This document shows, one piece after another, positions 1 through 5,613 of a DNA stretch of 6,314 nucleotides. The stretch is taken from assembly GCA_003445855.1 (NCBI GenBank), contig DMCG01000250.1:1-6314 (forward strand), read 5' to 3'. Source of the stretch: Spartobacteria bacterium. GTDB lineage: Bacteria; Verrucomicrobiota; Verrucomicrobiia; Chthoniobacterales; UBA10450. The position numbers and the translations under genes are program-made. How positions within the stretch are numbered: position 1 is the stretch's first letter; each line of letters opens with the position of its first letter. Under the pieces are notes generated by a model. It was not told the DNA's origin. It made no database searches and was given only the letters and a program-made list of their open reading frames with translations.

Positions 1-470
1 AATTCGCCGTGATCGACTGCATTGGTGAGCGCGACCATCCCCGAGGTGAAAACATCGTTTGGCCCGAGTTCGCGCGCTTCCATCATGATGTATCGGCCGG
101 TCACGTACGGCACCAATCCGCGCACCTGCGTGTAATTTCGAATATAATTGCGCGCTAGTTCAGCATTAGCTTTGGCAAGTTCGGCGGCGCCCATTGCGAC
201 ATAGCGGTCGTAGAGCTGCTTTGCATTCAGGAATTCGCCGGCCGGCGCGGCAGTTAACTCGAAGCGTTTCGGTGGCTCAATCTTGTGCAGCCTTTGCAGA
301 ATCCGATAACTGTTCGGCCGTTCGGGTTGATCGAAAATGTAAAAACTGCCGAGCCAGGCGACAAAGGCAAGTCCGGTCAGGAGCAGAATCGCCACCGTCC
401 ACGCAAAATAATTAGTGCGGCGCCGCGGACGCGCGTACGGCTCTTCATAATCAAAAAGGCCGAAGTCCAT
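1..470 (-). CDS. Membrane-anchored protein of unknown function (partial, 3' end outside window)
   Basis: I do not recognise this gene. Reading down from the ATG at 470-468 gives 156 codons with no stop before the window edge. The start is well fixed, because an in-frame TAA lies directly upstream of the ATG. Residues 1-20 are acidic then arginine-rich (R15, R17-R19). Residues about 21-46 form one hydrophobic membrane segment. The rest is soluble and mixed alpha-helical in look, with the stretch KQLYDRYVAMGAAELAKAN around 84-102. Arginines before the membrane segment suggest the N-terminus is cytoplasmic and the main domain periplasmic (positive-inside rule, inference). The gene follows the A-type Fe-S carrier gene by 29 bp on the same strand, so co-transcription is likely; a functional link is not shown. 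A GAGGA sequence lies about 20 bases before the ATG, too far for an ordinary ribosome site. Confidence 0.8.
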   Translation of the reverse strand, partial: MDFGLFDYEEPYARPRRRTNYFAWTVAILLLTGLAFVAWLGSFYIFDQPERPNSYRILQRLHKIEPPKRFELTAAPAGEFLNAKQLYDRYVAMGAAELAKANAELARNYIRNYTQVRGLVPYVTGRYIMMEARELGPNDVFTSGMVALTNAVDHGE

Positions 471-499
471 TTAACCGAAAGCGAGAAAATTCCTCGGTT
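471..499 (-). other. Short inverted repeat in the gap between the Fe-S carrier gene and the membrane-protein gene
   Basis: The 29-bp gap contains a perfect 6-bp inverted repeat, AACCGA at 473-478 and TCGGTT at 494-499. On the minus-strand transcript this could form a small hairpin just before the downstream start codon. The only purine-rich ribosome-site-like sequence in the gap (GAGGA, around 492-496) overlaps one arm. A 6-bp stem with a 15-base loop is weak and may be chance. Confidence 0.25.
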
Positions 500-832
500 T
501 CAAGCCGGTCGCGCCGCTTCGAACGAGGAACCGCATCCGCAGGTCCGCGACGCATTGGGATTCACGATGTGAAAACCCACGCCCGTCAAACCGTCGCGAA
601 AATCCAGAGTAGCATCGCGCAAATATTGGGCGCTCTCATTGTCGATGAAAAACTCGACCCCATTGCATTGCACCACTGCGTCGGCCGCATTTTTTTCATC
701 CAGCGCCATCTCATAGTGCAGTCCCGAACAACCGCCCTTCACAATTTGAACACGCAGCCCTTTGCCCGCTTTCGGGTGGCCTTCGAGCAAGCTGCGAAGC
801 TGTCGCACCGCGTTTTCGGTGACATTGATCAT
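500..832 (-). CDS. erpA: A-type iron-sulfur cluster carrier (ErpA/IscA/HesB family)
   Basis: A 110-residue protein, the usual length for A-type carriers. These receive Fe-S clusters from the scaffold and pass them to target enzymes in the cytoplasm. The three conserved cluster-binding cysteines are present: C35 in GGCSG, and C98 and C100 in the C-terminal TCGCG motif. The conserved G-L-x-Y after the first cysteine and the NPNA stretch (91-94) before the last two also fit the family. Whether it is ErpA, IscA or SufA cannot be settled from sequence alone, and no isc or suf genes are visible, so the symbol is provisional. It starts at ATG 832-830, preceded by no ribosome site, and diverges from mutL across a 93-bp gap. 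The membrane-protein gene follows 29 bp downstream on the same strand. Confidence 0.93.
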   Translation of the reverse strand: MINVTENAVRQLRSLLEGHPKAGKGLRVQIVKGGCSGLHYEMALDEKNAADAVVQCNGVEFFIDNESAQYLRDATLDFRDGLTGVGFHIVNPNASRTCGCGSSFEAARPA

Positions 833-837
833 CTGTT

Positions 838-868
838 TTTAAAGTACGGCGCGGGCCGATCAAGTCAA
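838..868 (-). promoter_or_regulatory. Candidate promoter for the Fe-S carrier gene
   Basis: On the minus strand, TTGACT at 868-863 matches the sigma-70 -35 consensus at five of six positions. Possible -10 boxes are TTTAAA at 843-838 (19-base spacer) or TACTTT at 846-841 (16-base spacer), both imperfect. Transcription would begin within a few bases of the ATG at 832, leaving almost no leader. This was read by eye and is unverified. Confidence 0.3.
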
Positions 869-886
869 CCAATCCACCGAATCGAT

Positions 887-915
887 TTCGCAATCCGCAG
901 TCCTCATTCTACAAT
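887..915 (+). promoter_or_regulatory. Candidate mutL promoter embedded in the heptamer array
   Basis: TACAAT at 910-915 matches the -10 consensus at five of six positions. TTCGCA at 887-892 matches the -35 at four of six, with a 17-base spacer. The -10 spans the junction of two 7-bp repeat units. A start about seven bases downstream of the -10 would give an mRNA with only a few bases before the mutL ATG. This is inference from consensus matching. Confidence 0.3.
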
Positions 916-925
916 CTGCAATCAG
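891..925 (+). repeat. Heptamer tandem array A, abutting the mutL start codon
   Basis: Five consecutive 7-bp units begin at 891, 898, 905, 912 and 919. All five match CANTC in their first five bases, and the last two positions vary. The fifth unit ends at 925 and the mutL ATG begins at 926. Another in-phase CAATCCA unit lies at 870-876, with two decayed units between, so the original array may have covered 870-925. The consensus is close to CAATCTG. Confidence 0.8.
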
Positions 926-2716
926 ATGAGCCGCATTCGATTGCTGCCGGAGATCGTTGCCAGCCAGGTCGCGGCCGGCGAAGTGGTGGAGCGCCCCGCT
1001 TCCGTGGTGAAAGAACTCATCGAGAACAGCGTCGACGCGGGCGCGCGCAAGATCGATATCTTGATTCGCCGCGGTGGAATTTCGCTCGTCCGGGTGATCG
1101 ACGACGGCTGCGGAATGGATCGCGATGACGCGCTCCTTTCGCTCGAGCGTCATGCCACGAGCAAGATTCGTTCGGCAGCCGATCTTCACGCGATCAGCAC
1201 ACTTGGATTTCGCGGAGAAGCTTTGCCGAGCATCGCGAGTGTTTCGCGCTTTCGACTGACGACGCGCGAAGCGGACGCTGTTGCCGGCACGGAGATCATC
1301 GTGAACGGCGGTAAGATCGACATCGTGCGCGACGGCGGCGAAGCACCTGGAACGCAAGTCGAAGTGCGTTCTCTTTTTTACAATCTGCCCGCCCGCCGGA
1401 AATTTCTTCGCTCGGAGAACACCGAAAGCCGGAACATCGAGCACCAGCTCCACCTCCAGGCGATCGGACATCCCCAGATTGCTTTCGCCTTTGTGCGCGA
1501 CGATCGGCTGGTTTTTCAACTTCCGCCGGCGGCAAATCTCCATGACCGCATCCGGGATTTGCACGGAAACGAATTGCTCGAGCGGTTGCTTCCCTTGACC
1601 GGCGCCGGTCTGGACAAGATCGACATCAGCGGATTGATCGGGCAGGCGGGCGTGAGCCGGCAAACACGCGCGCAGCAACTCGTCTTTGTGAATGGCCGCG
1701 CGGTTGAAAGCCCGGTGGTCACGGCGGGATTGCGCGAGGGCTATCACACCGCGCTCATGAGAGGGCAGTTTCCCGTAACGTTCCTTTTCTTAAATCTCGA
1801 TCCAGCATCCGTGGATGTGAACGTTCATCCCGCGAAACGCGAGGTCCGTTTTCGCGATCCAACCGCCGTGCGCGAGGCCGTGGTCAATTCTATTCGGCGC
1901 GCGCTCGAAGGTGGACGCGGCGACTGGCGGGAGAAATTTCGCGCCCCAAATGTTTCGCAACCATCAGCGCCGCCGATCGAACCGGAGACGCGGCCCATCG
2001 AAGTGCAGCCTGCATTTGCGCAGCAAATCGAGATGCCGCCGCGTGTCGCACCGAGCGGGTTCGAGGGGCCTCGCAAACTACCGGACACGGCGCCTGCCGA
2101 AGAGAAGATCGACAAGGAGATTCCTCAGCAATTTCAGATCATCGGCGTTTTGAACAAACTTTACGTCTTGATGGAGAACGCGGACGGGCTCGTCCTAGTC
2201 GATCAGCATGCGGCGCATGAGCGCATTCTTTTTGAAGAATTGCGCCGGCGAATGGAGGAACAGGGCGTTCCCTCCCAGAAGTTGTTGCTCCCTCAAACTT
2301 TCGATCTCTCCCCGCGCGACGCCGAATGGGTCGAGCGCAACATGTCGATCTTGCAAAAAATGGGAATCGGTATCGAAGGGTTTGGACCGAACACTTTCAA
2401 GATCGACAGTCTGCCGGCATTCTTGAAAACGTCCGATCCGGTCAGCTTCATGCAGCGAGTAGTCGACGATCTCAAGAGCGCGAGCAACAGCAGCTCAGCG
2501 CTGCGTCTGGGCGAAGAGATGATTGCAAAAACGGTTTGCCGTCATGCCGTAAAAGCCAATGATCCGCTGCGCTATCTGGAAGTTGAAAAGCTCATCCAGG
2601 ATTTGCTCGGCTGCGATCTGCCTTATTGCTGCCCGCACGGACGGCCGACGATGATTCAAATTTCGCTGGCAGAGTTGGAGAAAAAATTCGGCCGGCGAAG
2701 CGCGATCCAAACTTAG
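926..2716 (+). CDS. mutL: DNA mismatch repair protein MutL (endonuclease type)
   Basis: A 596-residue MutL, which links MutS mismatch recognition to strand incision. The N-terminal GHKL ATPase is intact: E30 and N34 in the ELIEN motif, DxGxG at 59-63 and GFRGEAL at 94-100, with VNVHPAK (298-304) further on. A proline-rich linker (about 331-400) leads to the C-terminal dimerisation domain. That domain carries the metal-binding endonuclease motifs: DQHA-x2-E-x4-E at 426-437, CRHAVKA at 538-544, CPHGRP at 569-574 and a terminal FGR at 588-590. QKLLLP (451-456) fits the beta-clamp binding consensus. It should therefore nick DNA itself, unlike E. coli MutL, which relies on MutH. The ATG at 926 gives the conserved start MSRIRLLPEIVASQVAAGEV. 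The frame stays open upstream to 569, but that part is antisense to the Fe-S carrier gene and is rejected. Confidence 0.97.
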   Translation: MSRIRLLPEIVASQVAAGEVVERPASVVKELIENSVDAGARKIDILIRRGGISLVRVIDDGCGMDRDDALLSLERHATSKIRSAADLHAISTLGFRGEALPSIASVSRFRLTTREADAVAGTEIIVNGGKIDIVRDGGEAPGTQVEVRSLFYNLPARRKFLRSENTESRNIEHQLHLQAIGHPQIAFAFVRDDRLVFQLPPAANLHDRIRDLHGNELLERLLPLTGAGLDKIDISGLIGQAGVSRQTRAQQLVFVNGRAVESPVVTAGLREGYHTALMRGQFPVTFLFLNLDPASVDVNVHPAKREVRFRDPTAVREAVVNSIRRALEGGRGDWREKFRAPNVSQPSAPPIEPETRPIEVQPAFAQQIEMPPRVAPSGFEGPRKLPDTAPAEEKIDKEIPQQFQIIGVLNKLYVLMENADGLVLVDQHAAHERILFEELRRRMEEQGVPSQKLLLPQTFDLSPRDAEWVERNMSILQKMGIGIEGFGPNTFKIDSLPAFLKTSDPVSFMQRVVDDLKSASNSSSALRLGEEMIAKTVCRHAVKANDPLRYLEVEKLIQDLLGCDLPYCCPHGRPTMIQISLAELEKKFGRRSAIQT

Positions 2717-2726
2717 GCGTGGCCGA

Positions 2727-2768
2727 AGATTGGAAGTTGAACGTTGGACGCAGGACGTTCAACCTTGC
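2727..2768 (+). repeat. Heptamer tandem array B, just upstream of gmd
   Basis: Six degenerate 7-bp units begin at 2727, 2734, 2741, 2748, 2755 and 2762, with consensus ACGTTGG. Position 1 is A in all six units, and positions 4, 5 and 6 match in five of six. The array fills most of the 57-bp mutL-gmd gap and ends five bases before the gmd ATG. It differs in sequence from arrays A and C but has the same period, though its first unit, AGATTGG, resembles the reverse complement of the array A unit. Confidence 0.7.
2736..2763 (+). repeat. Perfect 9-bp inverted repeat within array B
   Basis: GTTGAACGT at 2736-2744 and its exact reverse complement ACGTTCAAC at 2755-2763 flank a 10-base loop. The hairpin could form in mRNA just before the gmd start codon. 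No T-run follows, so it is not a standard intrinsic terminator. It might be a weak terminator, a translation-modulating structure or a by-product of the repeat sequence. Confidence 0.6.
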
Positions 2769-2773
2769 CCCGG

Positions 2774-3766
2774 ATGAAGGACCACGAAAAAATCGCGCTC
2801 ATCACCGGAATCAGCGGTCAGGATGGTTCCTACTTAAGCGAGCTGCTCCTGGAAAAAAATTACACCGTTCATGGAATCGTGCGACGCACCAGCAATTTGC
2901 TGCGCTCACGCATCGAGCACTTGCGGCGCGATGAAAAAATTTACGGCCAACGATTATTTTTGCATTATGGCGATCTATCGGATGGAACAACGTTGCGCCG
3001 CATTTTCCGCGACGTGCGCCCGACTGAGCTTTATCATCTGGCTGGACAAAGCCATGTCGGCCTGAGTTTCGAAATCCCCGAATCCACCTGCGAAGAGGCG
3101 GGAATGGCGACACTGCGCTTGCTCGAGATCGCACGGGACCAGCCGACCCCGGTGCGGTTTTACCACGCATCAAGCTCGGAGATTTTCGGCAATGCAACTG
3201 AAACACCGCAAACGGAGCACACACCGATGTTTCCGGCCAGTCCTTACGGCTGCGCCAAAGCGTTCGCCACACAGTTGGCGCGCGTTTACCGGCAATCGTA
3301 CGGGCTTTTTGTTTGCAATGGCATTCTCTACAATCACGAATCGCCGCGGCGCGGCGAAAATTTTGTTACGCGCAAGATCGCGCGCGCGGTCGCGCGGATT
3401 GCGCGCGGCCTGGATGTCGATCTTGTCCTGGGCAATCTGGAGAGCCGAAGAGACTGGGGCCGCGCGCCGGATTACGTCCAGGCCATGTGGTTGATGTTGC
3501 AACACAAAAGCGCGGACGATTATATCGTGGCGACCGGTGAAACGCATTCCGTGCGCGAGTTTGTTGAGGCCGCCTTCGCCGTTGTCGATCTTCCCTGGAA
3601 AAAATATGTGAAGCGCGATCCGTCTTTCGACCGGCCAACCGAGCCGGCGCGCCTGGTCGGCTGTGCGGATAAGATCCGCCAAATGCTTGGGTGGAAGCCG
3701 ACCGGAACTTTTCCGCAGCTCGTACGCGAAATGGTCGAGGCCGAACTCGCGGCGATCGAAGTGTAG
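2774..3766 (+). CDS. gmd: GDP-mannose 4,6-dehydratase (NAD-dependent epimerase/dehydratase family)
   Basis: A 330-residue extended short-chain dehydrogenase, expected to convert GDP-mannose to GDP-4-keto-6-deoxymannose, the precursor of GDP-fucose, GDP-rhamnose and related sugars. The Rossmann nucleotide-binding motif is GISGQDG (12-18). Family landmarks include HGIVRR (33-38), LHYGDLSD (63-70) and AGQSHVGLSFE (90-100). The expected catalytic residues are present: S134 (threonine in E. coli Gmd), E136 and the Y158-x3-K162 pair. NGILYNHESPRRGENFVTRK and NLESRRDWG are strongly Gmd-like. It is slightly shorter than typical Gmd. ATG 2774 is preferred because an upstream TTG (2744) would only add ten unconserved residues encoded by array B. 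No partner reductase or glycosyltransferase is in the window, so the end product is unknown. Confidence 0.92.
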   Translation: MKDHEKIALITGISGQDGSYLSELLLEKNYTVHGIVRRTSNLLRSRIEHLRRDEKIYGQRLFLHYGDLSDGTTLRRIFRDVRPTELYHLAGQSHVGLSFEIPESTCEEAGMATLRLLEIARDQPTPVRFYHASSSEIFGNATETPQTEHTPMFPASPYGCAKAFATQLARVYRQSYGLFVCNGILYNHESPRRGENFVTRKIARAVARIARGLDVDLVLGNLESRRDWGRAPDYVQAMWLMLQHKSADDYIVATGETHSVREFVEAAFAVVDLPWKKYVKRDPSFDRPTEPARLVGCADKIRQMLGWKPTGTFPQLVREMVEAELAAIEV

Positions 3767-3790
3767 CGGCGCTCGCCGCGGCGAGCGCCG
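3767..3790 (+). repeat. Perfect 24-bp GC-rich palindrome directly after the gmd stop codon
   Basis: The 12 bases at 3767-3778 (CGGCGCTCGCCG) are followed by their exact reverse complement at 3779-3790. The first base comes immediately after the TAG of gmd. The RNA would fold into a very stable hairpin with a minimal loop. No T-run follows, so it is not a canonical Rho-independent terminator, though it could protect the 3' end or slow RNA polymerase. It also resembles the dispersed REP-type palindromes found between genes in many bacteria. Confidence 0.75.
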
Positions 3791-4174
<384 letters not shown>

Positions 4175-4177
<3 letters not shown>

Positions 4178-4202
4178 AAATTAGAAGGTAGAAAGTAGAA
4201 GA
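4175..4202 (+). repeat. Heptamer tandem array C, from the glnB stop codon toward uppP
   Basis: Four consecutive 7-bp units begin at 4175, 4182, 4189 and 4196, all matching TAGAA in their first five bases, with the last two variable. The first unit begins with the TAG stop codon of glnB. A further seven bases (4203-4209) separate the array from the uppP ATG at 4210, so the start codon is in phase with the units. TTTCTA at 4205-4210 is the reverse complement of TAGAAA within the array, so a short hairpin is possible. The purine-rich units could act as a weak ribosome site. Confidence 0.8.
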
Positions 4203-4209
4203 AGTTTCT

Positions 4210-5082
4210 ATGCACGATTTTCTCTTGTCGATCTTGCTCGGCATCGTTGAAGGGCTCACCGAATTCCTCCCTGTGAGCTCGACCGCGCATCTCCGCATTG
4301 TTGAGGCGCTGCTCAATCTCGATCTTCACGATAGCTTTTGGAAGATGTACACGATCGTGATCCAGTTGGGCGCGATCCTGGCGTTGCCAGTTTATTTTTG
4401 GCAACGGATCATTCAATTCATCGGCACATTTCCGAGAGGCGAACGTGGCGACCGCAACTTTATTACTCATCCGCTCAGCCTCACGATGATCGCTTTCGTG
4501 GTCACGGCGCTTCCCTCGTGGGCATTGACAAAATTGATTGGTAAAAATTTGGAAAGCTTACTGGTGATGGCGATGGCGCTGCTCATCGGCGGAATCGTGA
4601 TGTGGATTGTCGATGCAATTTTTACGCGCCCGCGCGTGCCGCACATGGAGGAAATGAATTTGCCGCAAGCGGTGTGGATCGGCGCAGTGCAGGTGCTTTC
4701 CGCTGTTTTCCCCGGCACGTCGCGCTCCATGTCGACGATTGCGGCGGGACAAATGGCCGGTCTTTCGCGCCCGGCCGCGCTCGAATTTTCGTTTTTCCTG
4801 TCAATGCCGACGATGATCGTGGCGACCGTGTACGATCTTTACAAAACGCTCGCGCCCAATCGCAACTCGGCAACGGAAGGCAATCTGGCGCCGGTGACGG
4901 TGAATGCTCACCAATGGATTTTGCTCGCGATTGGTTTCGTTGTTTCGTTCATCGTCGCGCTCGGTGTGGTCGCTTGGTTCATGCGCTGGGTGCGCGCGCG
5001 CGGTTTCGCGCCTTTTGCGATTTATCGAATCGCACTCGGAGCCATCATTTTGTTGGGGCTTGCCTTGCGCGGTGTAAGGTAA
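4210..5082 (+). CDS. uppP: Undecaprenyl-diphosphatase (BacA/UppP family)
   Basis: A 290-residue polytopic inner-membrane enzyme that dephosphorylates undecaprenyl diphosphate, recycling the lipid carrier for peptidoglycan and surface polysaccharides; the family also confers bacitracin tolerance. The first signature, EGLTEFLPVSSTAHL (14-28), holds E14, E18, S23-T25 and H27. Its usual glycine in SSTGHL is alanine here (A26). The second signature, PGTSRS (168-173), holds the catalytic arginine R172. LSRPAALEFSFFLSMP (185-200) is also typical. Hydrophobic segments run through most of the protein. A hydrophilic loop around 213-232 and the region around 76-87 account for some of the length above the common 260-280 residues. 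It starts 32 bp after glnB and ends 12 bp before the next gene, which suggests shared transcription. Confidence 0.96.
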   Translation: MHDFLLSILLGIVEGLTEFLPVSSTAHLRIVEALLNLDLHDSFWKMYTIVIQLGAILALPVYFWQRIIQFIGTFPRGERGDRNFITHPLSLTMIAFVVTALPSWALTKLIGKNLESLLVMAMALLIGGIVMWIVDAIFTRPRVPHMEEMNLPQAVWIGAVQVLSAVFPGTSRSMSTIAAGQMAGLSRPAALEFSFFLSMPTMIVATVYDLYKTLAPNRNSATEGNLAPVTVNAHQWILLAIGFVVSFIVALGVVAWFMRWVRARGFAPFAIYRIALGAIILLGLALRGVR

Positions 5083-5094
5083 AATCCGCTGCCG

Positions 5095-5499
5095 ATGGAA
5101 AACGACGCAATCCTTCCCGATCTGCAAAGCTGCCTGCTTTGCGAAGATGTCCGCTGTGAATTCAACGGAATGCAGACGCTTATTGGCGTGATCAACGTGA
5201 TCCCGGCGCCAGCGCTACCGGTCAATTGCATGCGTCTTTGCATCTGGGCGCGTTGGTGCAGCGGCGCGGGAAAATTCCGGCAAAAGTCGCGAATTGTGGG
5301 AGTGGACGAGCAGCAAGTCATTGCTCAGGCGGAAGTGGAATTCGTGCTCAAGGAGATGGAAGGGCATGCTACGAACGTGCATTACTTCGGAGGCGTTCAG
5401 TTTCAGCAGTTCGGATTGCATCACGTCGAGATTTACCTCGGCGACGAACTGCGACTGCGTTTTCCGCTTCCGGTCGTGCGGGTTACTCCCGCGAAGTAG
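5095..5499 (+). CDS. Small soluble protein of unknown function (DUF6941-like)
   Basis: A 134-residue protein with no signal peptide or membrane segment, so probably cytoplasmic. Its pattern is an N-terminal LLCEDVRCEFNGMQTLIGV (14-32), then alternating beta-like strands, then FGGVQFQQFG (98-107) and a strand-rich C-terminus with FPLPVV (123-128). From memory this resembles the DUF6941 family of uncharacterised proteins; I could not check this, and no biochemical role can be assigned. Six cysteines (13, 16, 21, 45, 49, 55) lie in the first half. The C-x2-C-x4-C spacing at 13-21 is noteworthy, but a metal site is not established. The ATG lies 12 bp after the uppP stop without a ribosome site, so translation may depend on coupling with uppP. 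The stop begins a structured intergenic element. Confidence 0.8.
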   Translation: MENDAILPDLQSCLLCEDVRCEFNGMQTLIGVINVIPAPALPVNCMRLCIWARWCSGAGKFRQKSRIVGVDEQQVIAQAEVEFVLKEMEGHATNVHYFGGVQFQQFGLHHVEIYLGDELRLRFPLPVVRVTPAK

Positions 5500-5561
5500 G
5501 CGCAGGAAAAAAGGGAGACCGCGCCTCGCGACACCCGGGACGAAGGCGCCGCCCGCACCTA
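5497..5561 (+). repeat. Nested inverted-repeat element in the gap before the M23 peptidase gene
   Basis: The outer arms are TAGGCGCAGG (5497-5506, including the TAG stop of the preceding gene) and CCCGCACCTA (5552-5561), which pair at eight of ten positions. Inside them, GCGCCTCG (5521-5528) pairs with 5541-5549 over eight base pairs with one bulged A. The loop of that inner stem carries CCCGGG. Transcribed, it would be a strong two-part stem. No T-run follows, so its role as a terminator is uncertain; it could also be a mobile palindromic repeat. Confidence 0.45.
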
Positions 5562-5573
5562 GTGAATAAGTGC

Positions 5574-5602
5574 TTGCCACGAAATCGGCTTTCCGCTAAA
5601 AC
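5574..5602 (+). promoter_or_regulatory. Candidate promoter for the M23 peptidase gene
   Basis: TTGCCA at 5574-5579 matches the -35 consensus at five of six positions. TAAAAC at 5597-5602 matches the -10 at four of six, with an ideal 17-base spacer. It lies after the nested inverted repeat and just before the ATG at 5614, so the peptidase may be transcribed separately with a leader of about five bases. This was read by eye and is unverified. Confidence 0.35.
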
Positions 5603-5613
5603 GGGCGCTCCTC

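Noticed and set aside
860..1747. A 295-codon open frame on the minus strand across the mutL N-terminus
   Set aside because: It is antisense to strongly conserved MutL ATPase motifs and its own translation is arginine-rich with no recognisable domain. GC-rich codon use explains the open frame.
2744..2773. Upstream TTG start for gmd
   Set aside because: It would encode ten unconserved residues from the repeat array. The ATG at 2774 gives a normal Gmd N-terminus.
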